Below are positions 27,537 to 35,291 of a stretch of 64,000 nucleotides of DNA, piece after piece; the stretch's first letter is position 1; the number at the start of each line of letters is the position of its first letter. The stretch comes from Muribaculaceae bacterium (GTDB taxonomy: Bacteria > Bacteroidota > Bacteroidia > Bacteroidales > Muribaculaceae): assembly GCA_022509165.1 (NCBI GenBank), contig JAFLTT010000002.1:62001-126000 (forward strand), given 5' to 3'. A program made the position numbers and the translations under genes. Below the pieces are notes generated by a model. It was not told where the DNA came from. It searched no databases and saw nothing but the letters and a program-made list of their open reading frames with translations.

Positions 27537-28283
27537 ATGGAGATTCAGCAGGCCTTATATATGATACCCGTGCCGATTAGTGATGGTGAGATACAAAATG
27601 TTTTACCTCCATCCAATATCGTCATTGTCAGGCAAATTCGACACTTTATTGTAGAGAATATAAGAACTGCAAGGAGATTCCTAAAAAAGATCGATCCTTC
27701 TATAGAAATTTCGGAACTCACGTTCTATGAATTGAACGGACATACTCCGGAAAATGAAATAAATTCTTTTATTGATGCGTTGAGAAAAGGGCATCCAATA
27801 GGAGTTATGAGTGAGGCAGGGTGTCCCGGAGTAGCAGACCCCGGTGCTAAAGTGGTAAGTTTGGCACAGCGTGAAGGCTTCAGTGTAATACCTCTTGTAG
27901 GCCCTTCGAGTATCCTTCTGGCCTTGATGGCTTCAGGCCTGAATGGACAAAAATTTGCTTTCCAAGGGTATCTACCTGTTAAAGACAATGACAGAGACAA
28001 GGCTATCCGCGACCTGGAGAACCAGAGTCGACGGCAAGACATGACTCAGATATTTATAGAAACTCCCTATCGCAACAATAAGATGATGGAGAGTTTGCTG
28101 AAAAATCTAAGCGCCGATACTCTATTGTGTGTAGCAGCAAATATAACATCTGCTGAAGGAGAAAAAATTGTTACCAAGACCGTGAAAAGGTGGAGAACTG
28201 AAGGATTCCAACTCGATAAGGTCCCTACTATTTTTTTATTCTATAGTCTTAGAGCCCCTTCCCCAGTTTCTATTAGAATTTAG
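27537..28283 (+). CDS. SAM-dependent methyltransferase, RsmI-like (tetrapyrrole methylase fold)
   Basis: The 248-residue protein has the tetrapyrrole-methylase fold used by RsmI, which methylates the 2'-O of C1402 in 16S rRNA. ALYMIPVPISD is the N-terminal strand, SEAGCPGVADPGAKVV (about 94-109) matches the RsmI motif, and LVGPSSILLALMASGLNGQ follows. Bacteroidales usually carry both a true RsmI and this shorter paralogue; this looks like the paralogue, since the C-terminus lacks the extra rRNA-binding part. The target RNA or small molecule is not known. Confidence 0.8.
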   Translation: MEIQQALYMIPVPISDGEIQNVLPPSNIVIVRQIRHFIVENIRTARRFLKKIDPSIEISELTFYELNGHTPENEINSFIDALRKGHPIGVMSEAGCPGVADPGAKVVSLAQREGFSVIPLVGPSSILLALMASGLNGQKFAFQGYLPVKDNDRDKAIRDLENQSRRQDMTQIFIETPYRNNKMMESLLKNLSADTLLCVAANITSAEGEKIVTKTVKRWRTEGFQLDKVPTIFLFYSLRAPSPVSIRI

Positions 28284-28519
28284 GACATTTATCTTTGAGG
28301 GCTTTATTAACGAACTTTTAACAACCCCGTTATTTCAATAATGTTAAAATTACTTTCTCTCGAATGTCTACATGGCATTTTTGTGCGCTCGTGTCGCTTA
28401 CAATGGACTGACATTGTTCCTTCACTGCGCAAACAAATATGCATGACATCCAATCACATGAATCTTAACAAAAATTGGGGAACGGATCTTAATCCTGCCA
28501 ACCGGGAAGGTTGATTTTT

Positions 28520-29506
28520 ATGGCCAGAAAAAAAATTTCATTTGAGGGAATAGGCACGCTTCCATTTGAAGAATGGAAGGAAGAATATCCGGTGGTTCAT
28601 CGTAGCGTTTATGAGCGCCTTGAGGTGCAAAGTGAAAAAAATCCCAAGAATATAAAGTCTGACGGACTTCTTTATTATATATCTTTCGGTTCAGGTTCCA
28701 GCGGCAACAGTTGTTATATCGGCACCAGTTTAGGGGGTATAATAGTTGATGCAGGCCTTAGAGCCGATGATATCGAGGCAAAAATCAAGGCCAATGGTAT
28801 TGATATGAAAAAAATATGCGGGGTGCTCCTTACACATGACCATTCCGACCATGTGAAATATGCCTATAATCTTGTTAGGAACAACCGCCACATGAAGGTG
28901 TACTGTACCAACCGGGTGCTTAATTCTATTTTAAGACGACACGATATTTCTAAAAGAATAAAAGACTATCATATCGCCATATTCAAGGAAATACCTTTCA
29001 AGGCAGCTGATCTGGAGATAACTGCATTTGAAGTGCCTCATGACGGAGCAGACAATATGGGCTTTTCCATTTCGTATGAAGGACGCAATTTTGTACTCGC
29101 CACTGATTTGGGAGAGGTGATGCCTCGAGCTCACCATTATATGAGCCAGGCCGATTACCTGGTGATTGAAGCCAACTATGATCTTCGTATGCTTAAGTCA
29201 GGGCGATATCCGGAATTCTTAAAGGCAAGGATCCAGACTTCTTCCGGTCACATGGATAATGAGGATACAGCCCAATTTGTGAAAAAGATATATTCTCCAC
29301 GTCTCAAATATGTGTTCCTGTGTCATCTTTCGAAAGATAACAATACTCCGGAAAAGGCTTTAGAAAAAGTTCGCGCCGCCCTTCAGGAGGCCGGCGCGAC
29401 AGTAGGTAACGGAATGGAAACACTCGAAGACCGTAAGGCTGATGTGCAGCTGATGGCTTTGCCACGGTATGAGGCCACCCGTCTATTCGTATTCCGTGAT
29501 CATTGA
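28520..29506 (+). CDS. MBL-fold metallohydrolase (YycJ/WalJ type) with N-terminal extension
   Basis: The 328-residue protein carries the metallo-beta-lactamase metal motif HDHSDH (LLTHDHSDHVKYA) at about residue 110. The region from YYISFGSGSSGNSCYIG on matches the YycJ/WalJ group of predicted nucleases or hydrolases. The first 50-60 residues (FEGIGTLPFEEWKEEYP region) are an extension that I do not recognise. ATG 28520 is chosen over TTG 28511. The gene overlaps the convergent acyl-CoA ligase by 7 nt. Confidence 0.85.
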   Translation: MARKKISFEGIGTLPFEEWKEEYPVVHRSVYERLEVQSEKNPKNIKSDGLLYYISFGSGSSGNSCYIGTSLGGIIVDAGLRADDIEAKIKANGIDMKKICGVLLTHDHSDHVKYAYNLVRNNRHMKVYCTNRVLNSILRRHDISKRIKDYHIAIFKEIPFKAADLEITAFEVPHDGADNMGFSISYEGRNFVLATDLGEVMPRAHHYMSQADYLVIEANYDLRMLKSGRYPEFLKARIQTSSGHMDNEDTAQFVKKIYSPRLKYVFLCHLSKDNNTPEKALEKVRAALQEAGATVGNGMETLEDRKADVQLMALPRYEATRLFVFRDH

Positions 29507-31173
29507 GTGTATAGGAATCTCTTTATGCTCCGTTTAGGAGTTTTCTCAAATTCATTCGGCATCAATACTATCTTGGCCACCTGTTCATAAGGTGCCACTA
29601 TTTTATTGAGCTCCTTCCTTACATTTTCCATTGTAGAGTCCATGTCGGCCAATGATACTCCTAATTTATCCATAGCATCGTAGTCGGGATATACAAGGGC
29701 GTTAAGCTTGCCGTCACGTTCCACAATCAGACTTTCAGCCACAAAAGGCATGTTGTTGAGTTTGGCTTCTATTTCTTCCGGATAAATGTTCTGGCCTGAA
29801 GCTGACAGTATCATGGTCTTATTGCGACCGCGTAAGAAAAGCACACCGTCGGCAGACCGGGTTCCCATGTCGCCGGTATGAAGCCAGCCTTCATCGTCAA
29901 TCACCGCTTTAGTGGCTTCGGGATTTTTGTAATATCCTTTCATACGGTTCACACCTCTCACACAAATTTCACCCGGCACATTTTCCGGATCATCCGACAG
30001 AACCTTCGATTCCATATCAGGTATGGTCTTACCGGCTGAACCCACTATAAATTCTTTCCAGGGGCTGTAAGAAATAAGAGGACCACATTCGGTCATGCCA
30101 TAACCAACGGTAAACGGGAATTTAATCTTATGCAAAAATTCTTCCACTTCATGGTTCAAGGCCGCACCACCCACTATCACCTGATTGAATTCACCTCCGA
30201 ATGCATCAATCAGTTTCTTTCGAATCTTGGAATATATCAGAGAATCAAGGAATGGTACCGCCAAGGTCCATCTCATAGGTCCCTTTGAAATCAAGGGCAG
30301 AATCTGATTCTTATAAATCTTCTCAAGAATCAAGGGCACGCATATCACAAGTTTAGGACGTACATCGCTTAGGGCCTTCAGCAATACTCTGGGAGATGGA
30401 ATCTTTCCAAGAATATACACATGCACACCTTGTGCAAGTGGAGTGAGCATATCAAATGCACATCCATAGGCGTGAGCCAAGGGTAGGAATGATAAAGTGT
30501 GAGCACCTCTCACGAATAATTTGGCATATATGCCGAAACAAACGTTGCCTGACAGGTTGGCTCCGGTCAGCATCACACCCTTCGAGAATCCTGTGGTGCC
30601 TGAAGTGTAATTGATTTCAACCACCTCATCGTTAGAACGATCTATGTATAGTACGTCATTCTTAGTGAATCCGTTGGGATATTTGCGGTTGAAGCGGCGT
30701 TTCAACAGACGAAGATTCCTTGACAGTTCAATTTCCGGATCTTCATGCATGAGTTTCTTTGTCTCGATACTTATCACTCCTTTTACATTCAGGAGTTTAT
30801 CGGGCTCCATGTGTTCCCAGATATGATCAGACACAAAGAGCATGCATGCTTCAGAGTGATTCACAATATGTGTCACATCCACCGGATTGAATTCCGGAAG
30901 AATAGGCACGATAATAGCGCCATAAGTAATGGTAGCCATGAAAATTTTAACCCAAGTGGCCGAATCCTTTCCACATAAAGCTATCTTGTCTCCGGGTTTA
31001 ATGCCCAAGGAGTCGTAAAGCATATGAATTTTGGCTATTTCTTCGGCCAGTTCTCCATACGTCATAGTGTTGCTACGGTCATAGTCTGACAATGCCGGCA
31101 ATTCCCAGTTGTCTTTAAAACTCTGTTCGTAGAGTTTTATGAAGTTCTGGATTTCAAAAGGTATTTTTTCCAT
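29500..31173 (-). CDS. Long-chain fatty acid-CoA ligase (AMP-binding)
   Basis: The 557-residue ANL-superfamily enzyme adenylates a carboxylic acid and transfers it to CoA. It has the P-loop INYTSGTTGFSKGVM, the core motif VGYGMTECGPLISYS and the hinge region GWLHTGDMG. RSIKRFLY near the C-terminus holds the likely catalytic Lys region. Long-chain fatty acids are the probable substrate because of overall similarity, but other acids are possible. It lies 23 nt downstream of a POT-family transporter gene in the same direction. Confidence 0.87.
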   Translation of the reverse strand: MEKIPFEIQNFIKLYEQSFKDNWELPALSDYDRSNTMTYGELAEEIAKIHMLYDSLGIKPGDKIALCGKDSATWVKIFMATITYGAIIVPILPEFNPVDVTHIVNHSEACMLFVSDHIWEHMEPDKLLNVKGVISIETKKLMHEDPEIELSRNLRLLKRRFNRKYPNGFTKNDVLYIDRSNDEVVEINYTSGTTGFSKGVMLTGANLSGNVCFGIYAKLFVRGAHTLSFLPLAHAYGCAFDMLTPLAQGVHVYILGKIPSPRVLLKALSDVRPKLVICVPLILEKIYKNQILPLISKGPMRWTLAVPFLDSLIYSKIRKKLIDAFGGEFNQVIVGGAALNHEVEEFLHKIKFPFTVGYGMTECGPLISYSPWKEFIVGSAGKTIPDMESKVLSDDPENVPGEICVRGVNRMKGYYKNPEATKAVIDDEGWLHTGDMGTRSADGVLFLRGRNKTMILSASGQNIYPEEIEAKLNNMPFVAESLIVERDGKLNALVYPDYDAMDKLGVSLADMDSTMENVRKELNKIVAPYEQVAKIVLMPNEFEKTPKRSIKRFLYTQ

Positions 31174-31196
31174 GGTACTGTGGGTTAAAGGGTTTT

Positions 31197-32753
31197 CTAA
31201 GCCGGTTGCTTCTCGGGAATCGGTTGCTTCTCATTGGTGACTCTTTCAAGCCATTTGAGCATCGCAAACATTGCACCCATTGAAATGAGGCAAACTACCA
31301 TGAAAACGAGCCAAGCTACCCATATCGGGCTATTGTTGTAAATAAGCGGGCCGATCCATAGAAGCAGGTTCCCGATCGCTGTAGCACCTAACCATAGGCC
31401 CTGACAGAGGCCTTGCATGTGTGTCGGTGCAACCTTCGATACAAAAGATAAACCAAGTGGAGATATAAAAAGTTCAGCCACAGTCATAAAGAAATAATAA
31501 AGTATCAGAACCCAGGGGTCGGAAAGTAGAGGAGCCTTAACGGTTTCTGCCAGTGCACGGAAATCTGTTCCTGAGGGATAATCCTTTACAAACGACCATA
31601 TCATCATGAAGAGATATGCTATGGCAGCAAGGCCCATACCGATGGCTATTTTCTTTGGTGTGGAAATTTCTTTGCCTGCCTGAGAAAGTGATGAGAAGAA
31701 TATGATGATAAGTGGCGTGAGCAGAATCACGAAGAATGGGTTCATGGCCTGCCAGATCTCAGGAGCTATTGAGGAAGTGTCCATGAAGTCGCGGGCAAAG
31801 AGCGACATCGAGGTACCGTTCTGATGGAATGAGAACCAGAAGAACACTGCTATACCAAGCACTGCAAAGAGGGCTCCCATACGCTGCTTGATTTCGGTTG
31901 CCATCTCTTTCTTCTGTTCAGGAGTGAATTTCTTCTCTTCCTTAACTTCCTTCTTAGACGGGTTGGGAAGGCGTTTCATTGTAAAGAAGAAAATGGCGAG
32001 CGACACGAGCATGGCGCCGATAGAAGCAAGGAATGAGTAATGAATTCCGGTGTTGAAAACATCCAGATATTTAGTACAGAATTCTGAAATATCCATCTGG
32101 GCTGTATGTCCCACCTGGGTGGCCATGGCATAGAAGTTTTCCAGAGTTTCTTCAGTCATGGTGTCGGCTTTGCCCAAGTACTGATGGCACATAGCCGGGA
32201 AGTTGGCGTTGTAAGTCATATTATTTACATCCAGCCACCAGCTTCTCAACATCGGAGCGATGAATGGTGCAGCAACTCCACCGATGTTAATGAATACATA
32301 GAAAATCTGGAATCCTGCGTCACGCTGTGATGAATATTTGGGATTGTCGTAAAGTTGACCCACTATAGCTTGGAGATTGCCTTTGAAGAGACCATTACCG
32401 AAGGCTATAAGGAAAAGGGCGAAGCAGGTGAGTGTCAGCAGCCACGCTGTATTTCCTTCTGTGGCTAAAATTGGGATGGCAAGTATCACATATCCCATTG
32501 TCATAACAAGCAGACCGCTTATTATGGTGCCTTTGTAATTCATAGTGCGGTCGGCTATAGTACCGCCTACTAAAGAGAGGATATAGATGCCGGCATAGAA
32601 TACTGAATATACGATGGTACTGGTTTCCTCGGCCAGTCCGAATTTTGAACATAGGAAGAGAACGAGCACGGCGTTCATGATATAATAGCCGAATCGTTCA
32701 CCCATGTTGCTCAGTGCCGCCGGTATCAAACCTTTTGGTTGCTTTTTAAACAT
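31197..32753 (-). CDS. POT/PTR family proton-dependent peptide transporter
   Basis: The 518-residue inner-membrane protein has about 12-14 hydrophobic segments of the MFS fold. The POT family signs are ALSNMGERFGYYIM at the start of helix 1, the motif GGTIADRTMNYKGTI after helix 2, and FQIFYVFINIGGVAAPF further on. These transporters take up di- and tripeptides with protons. A charged loop rich in Lys and Glu (residues around 260-290) separates the two halves. It may be cotranscribed with the downstream acyl-CoA ligase. Confidence 0.9.
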   Translation of the reverse strand: MFKKQPKGLIPAALSNMGERFGYYIMNAVLVLFLCSKFGLAEETSTIVYSVFYAGIYILSLVGGTIADRTMNYKGTIISGLLVMTMGYVILAIPILATEGNTAWLLTLTCFALFLIAFGNGLFKGNLQAIVGQLYDNPKYSSQRDAGFQIFYVFINIGGVAAPFIAPMLRSWWLDVNNMTYNANFPAMCHQYLGKADTMTEETLENFYAMATQVGHTAQMDISEFCTKYLDVFNTGIHYSFLASIGAMLVSLAIFFFTMKRLPNPSKKEVKEEKKFTPEQKKEMATEIKQRMGALFAVLGIAVFFWFSFHQNGTSMSLFARDFMDTSSIAPEIWQAMNPFFVILLTPLIIIFFSSLSQAGKEISTPKKIAIGMGLAAIAYLFMMIWSFVKDYPSGTDFRALAETVKAPLLSDPWVLILYYFFMTVAELFISPLGLSFVSKVAPTHMQGLCQGLWLGATAIGNLLLWIGPLIYNNSPIWVAWLVFMVVCLISMGAMFAMLKWLERVTNEKQPIPEKQPA

Positions 32754-32807
32754 GATGTTAGGTGTTTCAGGTTAATCGTTTTTCTTTAATCGTTACTCTT
32801 TACTTTT

Positions 32808-33233
32808 TTATTTATCTAAGATTTTGAATGCTGTGGCGTAATTCCGGATTTGCTTTATCATGGCCAACAGACCATTGCTTCTTGTGGGAGACAGGTGTTC
32901 TTTCAATCCTATCTTTTCTATGAAATAGAGGTCTGCATTCAATAGTTCATCCGGGGTCCGGTCGTTAAGTACCTTGAGCAACAATGCTATAATCCCTTTT
33001 ACGATCAATGCATCGGAATCGGCATCGAAATGCACCGTCTTATCATCGTTTCTCTTAGCAGAGATCCACACACGGCTCTGGCACCCTTCGATGATATTGG
33101 CCGGTATCTTTTCACTCTCAGGATAGGGAGGCAAGGTGTTGCCTAAGTCTATGATATATGCATATCGGTCCATCCAGTCGGTGAGATCTTGGAATTCCGA
33201 TATAATCTCGTCTTGAGTTTCGTTGATTGTCAT
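32808..33233 (-). CDS. sufE: SufE family cysteine desulfurase accessory protein
   Basis: SufE receives sulfur from the cysteine desulfurase SufS and passes it to the Fe-S scaffold. The 141-residue protein has the sulfur-accepting Cys51 in IIEGCQSRVWI (47-57), and the family motifs ALIVKGIIALLL and LSPTRSNGLLAMIKQI. No sufS or sufBCD genes are nearby, so it acts at a distance from its locus here. A well-matched promoter lies at 33289-33319. Confidence 0.92.
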   Translation of the reverse strand: MTINETQDEIISEFQDLTDWMDRYAYIIDLGNTLPPYPESEKIPANIIEGCQSRVWISAKRNDDKTVHFDADSDALIVKGIIALLLKVLNDRTPDELLNADLYFIEKIGLKEHLSPTRSNGLLAMIKQIRNYATAFKILDK

Positions 33234-33288
33234 AGTTATTCCGAAGGTATTTTTCTTTGGTATAAACTTTATTAAGAAGTTTAGTAGA

Positions 33289-33319
33289 CAAAATTAACCA
33301 AAATCCTTAAAATCCCAAA
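33289..33319 (-). promoter_or_regulatory. Promoter of sufE
   Basis: On the minus strand TTTG (33316-33319) is followed after 19 nt by TAATTTTG (33289-33296). The predicted start near 33282 leaves a leader of about 50 nt. The -33 part lies inside the 3' end of the upstream acyltransferase gene. Confidence 0.72.
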
Positions 33320-34275
33320 TTATCCCTTTTAAGGTTGATTTCATATATATCATAACATACAGCCCTGCCTCCGAAACTCTCTTTCTGATGTATGAGAGAT
33401 TCATTGAGCACCTTTCCCATATCTTCATTTGATGTGCCGAAATCAAAGTATCTTCTGTCAGTGAATTCGTTGTTGATGATATGATTCACCAGGGCATCGT
33501 TGGCTCCCACTGCTTTACCCTCATCATTGGCATGGATATACTGGGCATGTATCACTTCTGAAGAGACATAAAATATTCCTCCCGCTACCATTCTTTGACC
33601 TATGGAAGCTGAGAAGAACTTTATGTTGTCGGGGAATCGCCTCTTAAGAAGTTTCATATCCTCCAAAGAATGAACAGGTGAAGCTCCATATTTCTGATTC
33701 AGATTTGTCTCCATTATTTGCCAGAAGGAATCAAGATCGTTGGATTCTTCTATTTTCACTCCGAAATCATAGGCTTTCAAAAGAGAGCGACGTCTGAGAC
33801 GGCTTAGAGGGATGGGCATGAGCCGGTCGTAGGTACAGGATACGTTGCGTCCGATCAGTCGTGCTTCAAGACGGAAGAGGGCATACAGGTCTTCCTGGGC
33901 CGGAAGAGAATGATAGATGTAAGGTACGGGTTTGTATATTACTTTTTTAATGTGACAGTCTGTAAGAAATCGTTGAATCTCATAAAAAACTTTGAGAATT
34001 ACTTCACTCACACAACTTGAGTTCATGACAAGGCCTCCGTATGTGAGTCCTGCATGTGAAAAAAGAGTATCATCCTTGATACAAGCCGGAAGAAGACAAT
34101 AGGGTTTGTTTTTAAAATAGACTATCAGAGAGAAATCTTTAAAACGATGCGAGTGATAGTCCATGTAATCTCTATTGAAAAGGAAAGTTCCATTTTTGGA
34201 ACTTTCCACGAAATCGTCCCAGGTTTTCTTCAATCCCGGTTCATATCTTCTGATTTCAATTTTACTATCGCTCAC
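33307..34275 (-). CDS. GNAT/FemAB-like acyltransferase
   Basis: The 322-residue protein has the double-GNAT (FemAB-like) architecture. FLFNRDYMDYHSHRF occurs near the N-terminus, and YFDFGTSNEDMG occurs in the C-terminal half, a pattern seen in acyltransferases of polysaccharide loci. The acyl donor and acceptor are unknown. It is the fourth gene of an operon with a gamma-carbonic anhydrase and an FdtA-like sugar isomerase, which suggests that it modifies an amino or deoxy sugar. No membrane segments are seen. Confidence 0.75.
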   Translation of the reverse strand: MSDSKIEIRRYEPGLKKTWDDFVESSKNGTFLFNRDYMDYHSHRFKDFSLIVYFKNKPYCLLPACIKDDTLFSHAGLTYGGLVMNSSCVSEVILKVFYEIQRFLTDCHIKKVIYKPVPYIYHSLPAQEDLYALFRLEARLIGRNVSCTYDRLMPIPLSRLRRRSLLKAYDFGVKIEESNDLDSFWQIMETNLNQKYGASPVHSLEDMKLLKRRFPDNIKFFSASIGQRMVAGGIFYVSSEVIHAQYIHANDEGKAVGANDALVNHIINNEFTDRRYFDFGTSNEDMGKVLNESLIHQKESFGGRAVCYDIYEINLKRDNLGF

Positions 34276-34319
34276 CTATATTGCTGTGTGTTGTGAAAAA
34301 GATACTCTTTTATGATTTA

Positions 34320-34733
34320 TCAGTCAGTTTTCTGTTTGGCCACCCATTCCAGGAATTCATCGTATTCACGCATATAGTCTGATTCATCGTAAATTTCAGG
34401 CGCCACCACCATGCAGACTGCATCTTTAGAAAAATCTTCGAGCGAAATCCAGTTGCCGGGATATACAAGAAGCCCATGATTTGGCCGATCAAGTATAAAG
34501 GTCTCTTTTTCTTTTGTGTTGTCTATCACCACACGGAAATGACCTGACACAGGGATAATAAGTTGTATCTGTTCTTTATGTGCGTGGGCCGCACGGCCTT
34601 CTCCTTCGGGGACCCCGTAAATCCAGAAAATTCGTTTGATTCCTTCTGGAAATTCACGGAAATTCTCTACCACCGACAGGTTGCCCCGATGGTCGCTCAT
34701 TTTTGGTATTTCAACAATACTTATCCCTTTCAT
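34320..34733 (-). CDS. FdtA/QdtA-type dTDP-sugar 3,4-ketoisomerase (cupin)
   Basis: The 137-residue cupin matches the FdtA/QdtA family that isomerises dTDP-4-keto-6-deoxyglucose to the 3-keto sugar for dTDP-3-amino sugars. SDHRGNLSVVEN (13-24), GRAAHAHKEQIQLI (46-59, with His50 and His52), and YDESDYMREYDEFL near the C-terminus are the marks. The usual partners, an aminotransferase (FdtB) and an acetyltransferase, are not seen. The gene overlaps the carbonic anhydrase gene by 4 nt. RmlB at 2 kb would supply the substrate. Confidence 0.82.
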   Translation of the reverse strand: MKGISIVEIPKMSDHRGNLSVVENFREFPEGIKRIFWIYGVPEGEGRAAHAHKEQIQLIIPVSGHFRVVIDNTKEKETFILDRPNHGLLVYPGNWISLEDFSKDAVCMVVAPEIYDESDYMREYDEFLEWVAKQKTD

Positions 34734-35266
34734 TTATGGCCCTTGTGTTCCTCGGTGTCATACCATTTCGAATACATCAGATAGTTGCGGGCTATCTTTT
34801 CATTCATCTCTTTGGCTTTCTCCGGTTCTACCATCTTTACGAATTTGGCCGGACATCCGGCCCAGAGTTCATGAGGCCCGATCTTGGTCTTGGCAAGCAC
34901 AACTGAACCGGCTGCAACCAATGCTCCTTCTCCTACCACGGCATCATCCATCACTATACTGCCCATTCCTAATAGGGCATAGTCGTGGATATGTGCTCCA
35001 TGGATTATCACGTTGTGACCTACCGACACATCATCTCCGATTTCTATTGTGGATTTCTCATAGAGAGTATGAAGAACGCTTCCATCCTGAATATTTACGC
35101 GGTTGCCAATACGTATGGAGTTGACATCTCCGCGGAGCACAGTTGAGTACCAGATGCTACATTCCTCTCCAATTATCACATCGCCAACCACTACAGCATT
35201 CTCTGCAATGAAAGTATCTTTGCCTATCACGGGGGTAAATCCCCTCACTGATCTAATAATTGCCAT
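34730..35266 (-). CDS. Gamma-class carbonic anhydrase family protein
   Basis: The 178-residue protein is a left-handed beta-helix hexapeptide-repeat protein like YrdA/CamH. The core site residues are visible: Arg45-Gly-Asp47, Asn58-Ile-Gln60, and the zinc ligands His66, His84 and His89 (VLHTL, VGHNVIIHG). Such proteins hydrate CO2 or act as uncharacterised relatives. It lies 25 nt downstream of an Xaa-Pro aminopeptidase and overlaps the sugar isomerase, so its context is unusual. Confidence 0.9.
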   Translation of the reverse strand: MAIIRSVRGFTPVIGKDTFIAENAVVVGDVIIGEECSIWYSTVLRGDVNSIRIGNRVNIQDGSVLHTLYEKSTIEIGDDVSVGHNVIIHGAHIHDYALLGMGSIVMDDAVVGEGALVAAGSVVLAKTKIGPHELWAGCPAKFVKMVEPEKAKEMNEKIARNYLMYSKWYDTEEHKGHK

Positions 35267-35291
35267 TTTCTCGGAATGTGTGATAAGTTTT

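Noticed and set aside
28284-28519. 236-nt gap between the RsmI-like and MBL genes screened for RNA genes and riboswitches.
   Set aside because: I saw no tRNA fold, conserved riboswitch core or promoter match there.
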